Positions 1 to 12,400 of a stretch of 64,000 bases of DNA are shown piece by piece (the first letter of the stretch is position 1; each line of letters starts with the position of its first letter). The stretch spans positions 2,294,001 to 2,358,000 of the forward strand of contig NC_064447.1 of the NCBI RefSeq assembly GCF_023343835.1, written 5' to 3'. The position numbers and the translations under genes are program-made. A model generated the notes under the pieces. It saw only the letters and a program-made list of their open reading frames with translations. It was not told where the DNA came from and ran no database searches. The DNA comes from Lagopus muta (Eukaryota > Chordata > Aves > Galliformes > Phasianidae).

Positions 1-390
1 CCCACCAGGCAAGGGCAGCTGGCACACCAGCAAGCCTTAGGACAGTGCCACAGGGCAGAAAAAGCAGAATAACAGAGAGGTTACCTGCAGCTGACCCCAG
101 AGCTCCCCCTGACCTGACCCATCCCAGCTGCACCCATGAGGCCAAGACCCAAGGGCTGCCCTGAGCAACAGGGAAAAGCCTCCCCTGCTTCTGTCCTGGG
201 AGAAATCGGGCTGGCAGCCACCTCCAGCTGCGGGCACAAGGGAGCAATCTCCAGATCAGAAGAAGGGCTAATGGAAAACAGATCGGAATGAGACCCATTT
301 TTCCCCAAGAAAAGAAGACGTTGTAAACTCATGCTGACAGCAAGTGCGGGCACCCTTCCCACAGCAGCAGTAACCCAAGCACAAGCTTAC
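1..390. other. RAB11FIP3 intron, left window edge
   Basis: Intronic sequence downstream of exon 7. I searched the minus strand for the following conserved segment (RYLHQSGAL and the start of the coiled coil) and saw no match. No repeat was recognised. Confidence 0.7.
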
Positions 391-426
391 CTTGCCACCT
401 TCTTGCTGGAGAGTCTTTTATTCGGA
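391..426 (-). CDS. RAB11FIP3: RAB11FIP3 coding exon 7 (36-nt micro-exon)
   Basis: Flanked by acceptor gcttttgcag and donor GCAAG|gtaagc. It encodes PNKRLSSKKVA with split codons at both ends, matching human SPTKRLSSKKVAR just before the YLHQSG segment. The next exon is off the window or too divergent to see in 1-390. The short length is offset by strong splice sites and an exact match to the conserved basic motif. Confidence 0.92.
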
Positions 427-3400
427 CTGCAAAAGCAACAAATAACAGGAAAGAGTTAGGAGAGCTGACAGTGGACGGCGAGGGAAACAGGAAACTGCAG
501 GCACTCGGGGCACGTCCTTCGCCCCTGCAACATGCACGGCCACGCAGCCCCACAACCCTCACAATTAGCACTGCTGGGATAACGAACCCGATCAAACACG
601 GCCTGTCCCAGCCCTGAAAGCTGATCCCCAAGGAAGGGGCTAAGAATAGCAGTGAGCTCAGTGGGGCTCTGCCAGCACTGCAGAGCTCCAGCACCCCGTG
701 TCCCTCCGGGTCCCTGCCCGGCTGTGCCACGCACCCCCACATCTCCATCCATTTGTGTGCTTTGCACTGCTTGCTATTACTCTTGCTGAGCTGTATTTGG
801 CTCTGGATCACCAAAGAACTGCTACCAGACTTCAGGAGCTGTTGATCATGGATTTGAAGCACGGGCCCTATGACACCAAGGACGGGGACAAGCCCTCCTT
901 GCTTGGCTCACCGATGGGTTGCTGGTGCTGTGTATGGTGCTGTGCACAACCCCCCCATCTGTGGTGCAACGGAGCACCATGACAGCACAAGCAGCCACAT
1001 CCCTGCTGCCTCTTCCAGCACCAACTCCTGGCCAGATGTTCCCTTGGCTGCAGCTGCAAGCTGGCAAAAGGAGCAGGGCTCACACGTGCACCCAAACCAA
1101 CGCTGCCATCCAATTGGTGCCACCAGGACCACAATGCTGGTGGCAACTCAGCACTGCACAGGTGACAGCCAACAGCTCAGCTGGGCTGCATTCCCCAGTG
1201 CTTAGCTCAGCTCAAAGAACAACAATAAAAGTCAGCTGGGAGCTCAGTTCTGCCTGGAGCTGCAGCAGTGACATGAGTTCTTCGAAGGAGGAATTAAAAA
1301 TAAGGCTGGGTGATTTTCTGTCAAAGACACATAAAAAATACAGCTCCTGGGAGACAAGGATCGATGGCAGCCTGCTATCAGGGCTACCTGTGGCTGTGTC
1401 AGAGGTGCATCCTCTGAGCCCCATTAGCAAGGAGCAGGAGGAACTGGCAGGGAAGGGGTCATCCCATGTGTGCCGACAGCTGCAGGGTGCCAGCCCATGT
1501 ACAGCCCATGCTGGGGAGAGGAGGAATATTTTCCTCTGCATGGAAAGCAGAGCCAGCACCTGCGGCTCTCCTAGGAGAGGATGAGATGTGCAAACTCCAC
1601 TTCAAGGGCACTAAAACAAAGCACAGCTCTCCAAACTGCCCCATTCACAGCTCTGCCAGCCCTGCTGAGCCGCGTCTCTTATGGCTTTGGGGCACACATA
1701 TCACAGCACCAACTCCCTCTGTGACTTCCAGCCCTTCTTGTAGGTCATATTTGCACGACTTCACACCCACTTACATCCAGCCCCCCCCCTGCTACACCTG
1801 ATGCTGCACTCCAGCAACAACAGCAGATCCATGCGGGGCAACCCTCCCCCCCCAAGGGAGCCAGACATTTGTGCCATGAAAGCACAGAGCTGAACAAAGC
1901 CTCTTCAATTCCTTCAGAGACACCACAGGACCCCATCACACAAGTGGCATTTCAGCTTTGCAGGGGTGAAACCCAAAATGGAGCGGGGCTGCTGGTGCGT
2001 GTGGGGAAACCCAGCACTCTCCTCACTGACTGCACAACCTCAGCCCCATCACCACCCCCAGGGCTGCCACTCGGAGGCTCCCAACAGCAAAGGCAGCCAC
2101 GTGCCTGAGAAAGAGAAGGGACAGAAGTACTGCTAAGAAAGGCCAAGCTCCCATTTGTCTTCCAGCTCTCACCCAAGCTATGGCCCAGGAGAGCTGTCCC
2201 TGCAGGATGGACAGACCATGAGCACAGCCTTGGGCTTGAAAGAACACACTGGGTGTGAGCAGAGCCATTATCTCCATCAGCACTGCCATCCCTCCTTCCC
2301 CCCAGCGGACTGCAACCACATCTGAACAAGGAAATCAAAGCAGCTATCTCCCACACTTGCCAAATCAGCTGGTGGACCCCAAAAGCTACATTCACCAAGG
2401 CCCTGACATCCATCCTACCTATTCACCTATACCTGGCAGTGCTGGGTGCAAGCCGTTTCTATGGCTGCAGAGTCAGTGTCTCCCAGGAGATCCCCAGGTC
2501 AGAGAGCTGTGCTGGGGGGGCTGCTGCCATGGCAGGACGGGCTGTGACCATCACTCCCAGGGTGGCAGAAGCACCACAGCCCATCAGCCTGGGGCTGCAG
2601 GTTCCCACATAAGCACAGCACTGCTCAGTGCGTGCTGGGTGCTGTATGGGACGTGCATGAGGCCGAGCAGAGCAGCGTGGAAGATTCCCATTGCCTGTTA
2701 GCTCCCAGGGCTCAGATTTAAGGCCCATCTGCTGTGATGCTTTTGCAGACTTATTTTTTTGCAAGCTCCACCACCCTCACTGAAATCCATCCCTTTTTGC
2801 AAGCAGGAATCGAGCCCGACAGCAGCAGAGGAAAGCTTTCCAAGACAAGGAGAGTCTTCCCTTCAAGAGCATCATTCCAACACTGAAATTGCCACGCACA
2901 AAACCAATTACCTATTCATTTCAAGATCATTCAGGCGAGCGGAAAGATCCTCAAGGCGGTTGATTTGTTTGTGGCACTGGCTACAGTAAAACTCAAATGC
3001 TTCATCTGCGATAATGCTGTGCAGTTTCGCAGCGAGCGGATTGGTGCTAGAGAAATCACAAGTGTCATTTTAACAGGACAGAACAGAGCAATCTGATTTC
3101 GTCTGTGGCTTCCACAAGCTGAGTTGTTTGGAAGGGCTGCATCTCTGGGCAGGGGAGGTTTTGGCACAAGATGTAGGATTGGCTGTTTGAGTTTGAGAGC
3201 AGGCTGGGCTGCTTCCCTGTGTGCAATATTGGTTTGCACTGGGATTTGCAAACTGAGCTCATGCACGGCCCTGAGTCCAAGAGCCAAATCCTTTGGTTGG
3301 TTGCCCCATTTTCCAGTGGGACAATCTAGAAATAAAGCAGCTGTGCTGCTCCACTGTTTGCAGTGCAGACCAGGGTCAGATTTTCACCTCTAAGAACTTC

Positions 3401-6400
3401 TCCCTTTGAAGATATGCTCATAAAACACTGGTGGTGAACCAACCGCTGCCTCCTACACAGTGAAGTGCACAGGCAGCAGCTTCACCTCATCATCTGGCAA
3501 AGAGATGTAAAGGTGTACAAACTAATTGCCTTTGGAGCTAATGGGTCTGATCAGCTTTTTGCTTTCAGCTGCTCAAGCTGTTGAGGCGTCCACCGACCCC
3601 TGGCAAAGCAGGGAGACGTTCTCCCACCTGGCACAGCTTGGGCAAAAGGGAGTTTGGCCACGGGATTCTGAGCAGCATGGGGTTGGTGTCACTTAGGGGC
3701 CGTATGCAATGCCATCTTCTGCAGGAAAACATGCTTCTGGAAGCCACAGACTCGAATCAAAGAAAGGTTAATAGTGAAAAAACAAAGCAGTTCAATAAGT
3801 AAGACAGGTAAAGGTGTGAGCAAACAAGAGCAAGCTTAAAAACAACAGATGTCTGGAAAGGGCCCCGTGACGCAGATCCGCGCTGGAAAGCCCTGCCCCA
3901 GGAGATGCTGAGGAACCCCAGGAGGATTTGGGATCACTCCAGGCAGCAGCACGGTGCAGCACCCAGCCACCCCTGGGCCAGGCCTCAGAGCCTGTGCCAC
4001 CCCTACAGTGCTCCTGATGTCTCATAGAGCAGGTGACCAGACACAGGATACGCTGCCTCGCTCCACTCCTGCAGAAACATGGAAAAACATCCCTATGCTC
4101 CATCGCAGGCTTGATCTCAGGAAAAAAACCTCCATCCACCAGCAGTCCCTTCAGCTGCTCAGGCTTTGCATGGGGTTGAAGCTGGCTGCAGCTTTGTGGT
4201 ACCCAGGAGGAGTGATGTGCCCCGTTTTGGGATGCTCCCCATTGCTCAGCCACACATGAGCTCTGCTCGGCGCGTCCTCACTTCGCCCACTTCTTAACGA
4301 GCATTAATCAAGGCGGGGAAAGCCATTAGACAAGAAGCCCTAAGAGAATCCAGAGGTATTCACTGCGTGAAGATATACCTGGCCCCTGGCTGCTTTGGTT
4401 CCCTGCCAGGTGAGTGGGTGAGAGCTCAACCACAGCACACCTCAGGGCATCCCCACCCAGCACTGGTGGCACGTTGCCACCCCTCAGCCCTGCTGCCTCC
4501 TTCTTCCATCCCAGGGGAGCAGCGCTGCTCTCACCCAGCACCTACAGCCAGCCTGTTGGTGCATGAGGGGCTTGGGCTTCCCACTGCCATCCATTCCTCG
4601 CTGGGTGTTGTAGAGAGCTTTGCTGTCTGGATGGCTGAGCCCAAGGTGGCAACCTATAACCACACACTTAAGGACTAAGCAGGAAAATTCAGCACCCTGC
4701 AGTGCTCCCTGCAGGCTCTTGGTTCCTGTGTTAGCCTTCCTGTGAAGGTCTTCTTGTGGAGATATTCAAGACTGATCTGGACACCTAGCTATGCTACTGA
4801 TAGTAGGTAACCTGTTTCAGTAGGGGGGTTGGACTCCATGGGCTTGAGGTGCCTTCCAACCCCTGCTTTGATCCTGTGTGCAGGAAAACTTGTCAACATG
4901 ATTCCCATCTGATGCTCCTGTAACGTGGAGGTGATGCATGGGGATGTGGCCATTTACAGGTGATGCTGAACCTCAGCAAAAAAAAAAAAAGGGTTCAGTC
5001 TGAGCCAGCAGCGTCCTGCAGCTCTTTGTAAGGTTGCACTGTGTGCAAACACACGTGGTAGGCAGGGCTTTGTTCAGAAAAACAGCACATTCTTAAAGAC
5101 ACACCAGCTAAGGACCTTCCTGCACGCAACAATAATCCCAGGTAAGGGCCAGACCTGAAAGGCATGCGGAAATTCTCTCTTTCAAACAGAACAGCATTCT
5201 TTACCCCCGAGGTTCTGCAGGGCTTTGTCTGCAGTCTGCCTTCCCGGCACTCCCCAGCTAAAAGCAGTAAGAGCTTCAGGGCTGTGCACCCCCTGAGTCC
5301 CCCCTGGATAGCAGAGATGCTGCAGGGGTGAGCTCCAAAGGGAGAACAGGAAAGGCCAGGCACTGACAGAGCAGGAGCTGAGCACTGCGTGTGGGGCTAA
5401 CCTGGAGCTCAGGACTGGTATTAAAGAAAAAGCTGAGCTGACTGCAAGATGACTGGAATATTTTGTTGCCAGGAGGCTTCTGGAGCAGTTTGGAGGCCCA
5501 CACTCGGGGAGGAACTCAGAACACCAAGGCTGGCTTTTAGCTGAGAGCATTTCCCATGTGTGGCACCAGCAGGGACAGCTGCACCCAGGTGGCTCTGCAC
5601 AGTGCCAACGCAGGACACATGAGGTGAACAAAGTGCCCCTTCCCAGCAGGGCACACTCACCAGGGGTTAGAGGTTCCTGCAGCAATGGGTAGAGCTTTAC
5701 AGCAAAACCTCTATTGCAGGTTTAGTTCACGTCTTCAAAACTGCTGCTGAAAAAGGAAAGTTAGCCCTGGCCTGCAGCAAAGTGCTGGCAGCAGCCCTTC
5801 TCCTTCAGCCCCCTGCAGCCAGAACTGCCCCAGCCATATCAAGGCCTTTAGGAATCTGACAGAATGCAGGCAAAGAGGAGAAAATAAAAAGCTGTGACAG
5901 ATTTACGCTGCTGTGCAGTCACACACACACCATCCCAAAGGGAAAAAGCATCCTCTTGGACACCAGTGAGTGGCAGCTTTTACTTTTTCCCTTGAAAAAC
6001 AGATACGGATTGGTTTGTATCATCCTACCAGCTCCTCAGCACACCCTGCATGGGCTGAAAGCACTTGTTTGGTTTCAGATCTCAGTGTAAGGAGAGCAAG
6101 GAAACACTGCAGCCTCCTTCCTGCCCCACAGATCTCAGGCTGCAGCTGTTGGTGCAAATCCAGCCACTGTATCAAAGCCAAAAATGTAGGTGTAGCAGAT
6201 TAAAAAAAAAAAAAAAAAAAAGAAAGCTGTCATCCAACAGGATCAGGGCTAAAGCTGTGAGGCTGCCTGCTTTTTTCTACCAGAAAGTTCTGAGAGGAGC
6301 CACATCACCAACAGCAGAGGGAACGTGGGGCTGTCCTGGGCTCCAAAGTGCTCCTCCAATGCTGCCGGACATCGGTGCTTCTGGTGGGAGGATGGGAACT

Positions 6401-9400
6401 GTGCAGGGCAAGGATGGAGGGAGGCAGCTCCTGGCTCTGTGCTGCTTATCTCCTTGTATCCAGGATTTGCTCTCGCAGACCAAGTTGTGTGCAAACCCAA
6501 ACACAGAGCCCAAGTTGAGAAGTTGTGCCAACGAAACCCATCCCAACGCAGCCAGTGCTGTGCTGAGCATTACCTGGGGGAGAGGAACGAGGAGCTGCTA
6601 AAGCTGCTTTCCCCATTACACAAGCTGTCCGAGAACAAATCTGCTTCATTCCCTTCTCCATAATCCTCGAAGTGCTCCTCTCCGCTAATGACCGTAACGA
6701 TGGAGTGGCTGAGGTCTGAGCCCAGGGGCAGGTCGTGTGGATGAGATCTGTGAGGACAGAGAGATGGGTGTCACGGCGCGACCACATGTAACTGCTCCCA
6801 GAGGGCTTCCCTGCCCAGGACTGCAGAGACTTTAAAACCTCTGGGGCAAAACACAGGGGGGGATTAGCAAGAAGCAAGGCGGAAAGCAAGCCAGATGTCT
6901 AAAAGCACAACCATGTGCTGGAGGGGGGTAAGACCACCCTCCTCCCAAAAATGCATTGCTAAAGAAGGAGGAAAGACTGGATTATTCCAAAAGCTGATTT
7001 TTCACCCTATACCACTGCCCAACTGGGGAGCAGAAGGAGGCACCCAGCAGGCCCAGCAACAGCAGAAACTGCTCCAGGAATAGAAGGCAGGGGTGGAATT
7101 TTTATATTTATTTTAAACTAAGAAGCAAGAGCCAAGCCCAGCTCCACAGCACGGGGCTGCGGTTTGTCAAGCACCTTCCAGGGGCACATCTCACCAGCCA
7201 GGGCTGCTCTGGGCAATAGTTCTGGGTGAGGGGAGCTCACCCACACCTCTGGGATGCACCAGCATCGTGACACCAACCTCAAGCCTTCCAATCTCTAACC
7301 CAGAAGCTGCAATACATTCAAATGTGCTTTTGCCTTGAACTTGCAAGAACCTGGAGTCTGCCCACACCTCATACACCGCTCAGAGCACCCAGGGGTCACC
7401 CAGCCTTCCCAAGGCCGTGTTGGGAGGAGCAGGAAAGCCTCAGCAACAAAGCCTAACCCCAAAATGCAGCGGGTTATACTTACAGGCATGCGAACTGGAG
7501 GCAGGGAAGGCGCACGCAGGCTGCCATGGCCCCTGGGTGGGAGCTGTGCTTGGGGCCAGGGAGCTCAGAACCTGCTTACAGCCCGACTTAACTGCTGCTG
7601 AGCTGAGCAGAGCAGCGTGCAGCCAGCTAATCCCATTGCCCTGATCTGCACACCTCTACCAAGCCTGCACCCTTTCAGCCCCAGCACCCAGCAGCTTGCG
7701 TGTTCCCATGCTGGGCTTTTGGGGTGGGAGGGAAGCCACAAAGAACAAGTGTTCTTCCAAAAAGCTGTGTGTGTGTGCTTCCAAAAAGCTCAAAGTACCT
7801 CCTAGACCACCACGCCTGGATGCCATGCTTCCAGTCCCCCTGTGCTGACAGCTCTGGGGGTTTCAGTGCTGTTAGCAGGGTGAGGCGAGCTCCCCGTTAG
7901 CAGGGAGGTGTTCAAGGCCAGCTTGGATGGGGCCATGGGCAGCCTGGTCTAGTATTAGATATGGAAGTTGGTGGCCCTGCCTGCAGCAGGGGGGCTGGAG
8001 CTTCACGATCCTTCCAACCCAAGCCATTCTATGACTCCATGACCCCCCAGAGCATCTCAGTCACACCCCCAAACCCGCTCTCCCCACACAGCTAGGAGTG
8101 CCCAGGCACAGCATCAGATAGCAGGGCAGGAGCCATCAGCTCACAGCGCTGTGCTCCGGGCGCAGGTTGGAAGCACGTCGTTACAGGAGGCGGCTGCACA
8201 TCAAAGGGCACACACGTGTTTGGGAGAAACAAGAATACGGCGAGTTCCCCTCCTGGCTTCAAAATTACACGTTGCATTGCTGGCTTAAGTGATAGATTAA
8301 AAACTGCGGGTATTTCAGGTGTGTAGAGAACTTATTTTAGAAGTTAGAGATGCTAATGAGGGTACAGAAGTTCTCCCAAGGCAAGCTACAATTAGCTCAA
8401 AGAGATTGCCAGGCCGAGCTCCAAAACAGCCTACACACAGTGCAGCCTCATTATTATTCCTAAAGAAGAGCTATTTCGGTCCTGCGTGAAGTTACAAACG
8501 CTCAGAGCACACCGACCAGTTCCAGCAAGACAGAGCCAGCCCACTCAGTTTGGTCCTCAGCAGCATCTCCCCCCGCTCCCCACCTGCCCCCCTTTGCCCC
8601 ATTCTGCCCCACTGACCCCTGCTCCTGCTCCTCGATGGCATCTGTGAACTCTGAGTGCACGGTGGAGTCGATGGCGCTGTCGGTCTCCACCTCGTCGTGC
8701 ATCTCGTGGTGCACCAGAGTGCTGGTGTCCTCATCTGTGAAGGTTTCACACTCGCTGTAGGTGCTCTCTGAGCCCATGTACGCACTGTCAGTCACCTCAT
8801 TTGCCTGTGGCAGGACACAAGAGAGGACAAAAGACATCTTGTAAGATGCTACAGCCATGTCGTTTCATTGTGGAGCACGACAAAGTGTGCCCAAGGCTGC
8901 CCATCACCCATCCCCAGGGCTGCCCATCACTCACATCCAGAACTGACCATTATCCACATCCAGGCCAGCCCACCGCCTGTGCCTAAGGCAGCCCATCACC
9001 CATACCCAGGGCTGCCCATTACCCAGGCCAGCCCATCACCTGTGCACAGGGCAGCCTCCTACCCATACCCAGCAGCTGCCATCACTGTTTATTTCACCCA
9101 CCCCATTTTTAAGAGGACACCATTTGAATTCCCTACCAGGACTCACCATGCCAAGTCACCAGGCGGTCCTGAAAGCACTTTTCCCCCACTGCAGCCATAT
9201 GAGGGTAATTTCCACTCCTTCACAGAAACCTCTGTAAAACTCTATGCCAGCCTCTAGACTACTGTCCTGTCTCTTCAGGACACACTGTGGCTGTTTTAGG
9301 GGGCAGGTCAGTTCCCCAAACACAGGAGGTGCTGCACCCAGATGCTTGGGAGCACCCAGATGTTCAGGAGCATGAGAGGGAACAAACATTGCAGCAGAAG

Positions 9401-12400
9401 CTCTCCTCAGGGAGCCCATTTCCTGGCTTTTCAGGAATTTCCCCAGGTGGTTTCAGGACCAATCAACTCTTTGTGTCTCTGGGGTTTTGGGAACGAGGGA
9501 TCTGGCAATGCTGGTGTAGAGCTGCAGCTGTGCACTGCCACCCGGTGTCCCAAAGCTGCAGCATGGATGGCAAAGGGAGGAACACGGGTTGAAAGCCACT
9601 GGGCCACCTGAGGTCTATGCAGGCAAATGGGAACTGCTGGCTGCCCCTCCTGCAAGGTCATGGGGCAACACAGCAGCATTCCAGATGCTGGAACAAGCTC
9701 CCCTTCCTCTGCCACGCAGCACACACAGAAGCTTCTGAGGCTGTTTGCAAGCACTTGCAAGAAAATGGTGTATCTCAAAGCCTTGCATTACACAGAGCTG
9801 GCAGCTGGAAGGAGCACGTGGGCGCTGCGTTAGGGGAACAAACCCCACACAGCAGCTGCATGCTATGCACGGGGACAAGCCCTGCCCAGCCCTACAGCGT
9901 CAGCACGAGGTGCCAGCACAGACAGACTACAGACAGCCCCCCGACAACACCCTAAAGGTAAACATGACGTCAACCTGTGCAGAACCTGAGTCCAAAGTCG
10001 CCGCCAGCAGAAGACAGGGCCGTTCCTGCCAGCTCCAGCAGAGCAGCATCCCCAGCAGGGATACAGAAAGCCAACAGAAGAGGCCAGGATTCAGCACAGG
10101 GGACACAGATATGTTGGGATGCTGATATGGGGAAGTAAAGCCATCTCCAGCCCCTGCTGCTGGGCCAATCTCTGTGATGCTCCATGAAGGATGCAATGGG
10201 ATCTGGCAGCTGCAGGGAGCACTGGGTGCCTGCATGCCCACCCGCTGCCCCATGGCGTGCTGCTTTCTGCCTGCAGGGGGAAAGACGTAGTGCTGAGCTG
10301 GGAATAACTTTGCTTGTGGCCTCCGAAGTGTGTTGTTTGGAAAAAACAACCAAAAGAACAAGAAATGCACACAGTCCCAGATCCTGGCTGCTCCCATAAC
10401 CACGGTGCCCCACACCAGTCGTTCCTCCCCTTCTAATCCTTTTTCTCTTAAGCCTTATTAAAATCAAACCCGTGCAGTCAATGAGTTACGGGGCAGGTGA
10501 AACCTGAAACAAAGTTCTCCTCCTGAGCAGCAGCGTGGAGAACTTTGCTTCACAATGCATCACAGATTAAAGAACCAAACCTCCAGCAGAGATGCCAGCG
10601 GGAGATAGGCAAGCAGGGAGGCCGAGGCAAGGTCTGGCAGAACGCACCATAAAGCAAAGCAAAGCCAAACCAAACCCCTGTGCCCTGGGCAAAGGTGCAG
10701 CTGCAGTTCTCAGAAAGCTCTTTTATGGCCCCAGAACAGCTGATCTGTGCACTGACCCTATAAATCCCACTTGCCACCTCTCTCTTCCAGCCACGCTTGC
10801 TTTGCTCTCAGCAGACAAAAAAAAAAACCAGAATGGCAATGCACCCATTCCAGGCATTTGATGGCACTTTTGGGTAGAGAAGTGTTGTAGAAACACTGAT
10901 TCAAAAAGCCTCTTTGTAAAGAGGAAAGGAGCCCAGGATGCTGAGAGCCACCTGCAAGGGCTGAGCAGGGATGGGCCACGCACCATAAACCACATCACCA
11001 CCCCGACACACCTGGGAGGGCTGGAGACGTCATGATGCCCTTACATAAGAGCTTCTCCTAAAGTCCTCAATTCCTTTGCTTGCTGTATGGGATGTATGAC
11101 AAAAGCACACGTGGAGCTTTAATCCGGGAGCAGCACATGCTTGGGCGTGCTTCTGTGCTCCGAGTGATTGGGAAAAGGCACAAGAGGCTTCAGGGAGCGT
11201 TTGCTTTGCTGCTTTGGGGCAGAAATCTTCACTCAAAGCACAACCAGAGCCTGGGTGTGGGACAGCTGTGTCCCAGCAGTGCCGTTGGCAGGGCTGGTCC
11301 AGCACTGCTGGCCTTGGCCACAGCGACAGGGAAATGGGGGAGGGAGGAGGAAAGGGAAGAACAACGCTGCTTTCCCGACGGATTTATCTGTGATTAACGG
11401 CAGCTCTGGACAGGGGGGTGGGAAGGGACCAAGGACACCCAGCACTGCCCCATCCATCCCAGGGCTGCAGGAGCCAGGCTGCGATTGCTGCTCCATGCAG
11501 AGCTGAGCGCAGTGGGGAAGGAGAACACCAAACTGACCCTAAGCTGCAATCCTGGCCCGGCGCTGGGGACAGGCACCTCCCTGCTCAACACAAAGCATGT
11601 TTAAGTTGGCTTCTACCCATGCAAAGGGGAGAGGAAAGCAAGCTGTGCTTCCCTCTCTGAACACCCTGTCCCACCTCAGTCTCAGTCCCACCCTGAAACA
11701 CCCCATAGCAGCAGGCAGGATCCCCTCCCCACCAAACAGCCCCGCACAGGAGGTGCACCAGCAGAGCTTGCCCATGGGGTTTGCCTCTTGCTGCTCATCT
11801 GGGCAATACCCACTTTGCAGAGAACCCAGAGAGTCCTCAACTGGCTCAGGGCAAAGCCAAGCCTCCCCACCTGGCCACAATGCCAGCCCGACACAAGCTC
11901 TACAGGTAAACAGGGCTGACCCACACCAAAACAAGAACACTCATCAGCAAAACCAGCCAACCCACACCGTGGGGTAGAACTCACCTCCCGCAGTGCCCAT
12001 ACCTGCCATCCTGCCCAGCCCAGAGCCAGGGACAGACAGAGCCATCGTGTGCCTGCCCTGCAGCCCCAGCTCCCTCCTTCATGCCAAAGCCCAGCACTCA
12101 CCTGCGGACACATCCCGCCCGGCTGGACCCAGCTCCTTCTGGCAGGGAGGAGGGAAGCAGGTCGGGAACAGAACGCCTTTTGTTGCTGACCTCCAGCCCT
12201 GATAACACTGGGTGAGCTCAGCTCTCTCCCCGCTGTGTGGCCACCATAATAAAAGCAAGCTGTGCTCCGGCCAGCCCTGCTCCAGGTGCACAGGCTGCTT
12301 GCTGTGTAAATTACTGCTGATTAGGAGGGTTATTTCCCAGGAGGATTGGCCTTGCTAGAGAGGCTCCCAGGACGTATCTCTCTCTGGGTGTTCCTGGTGA

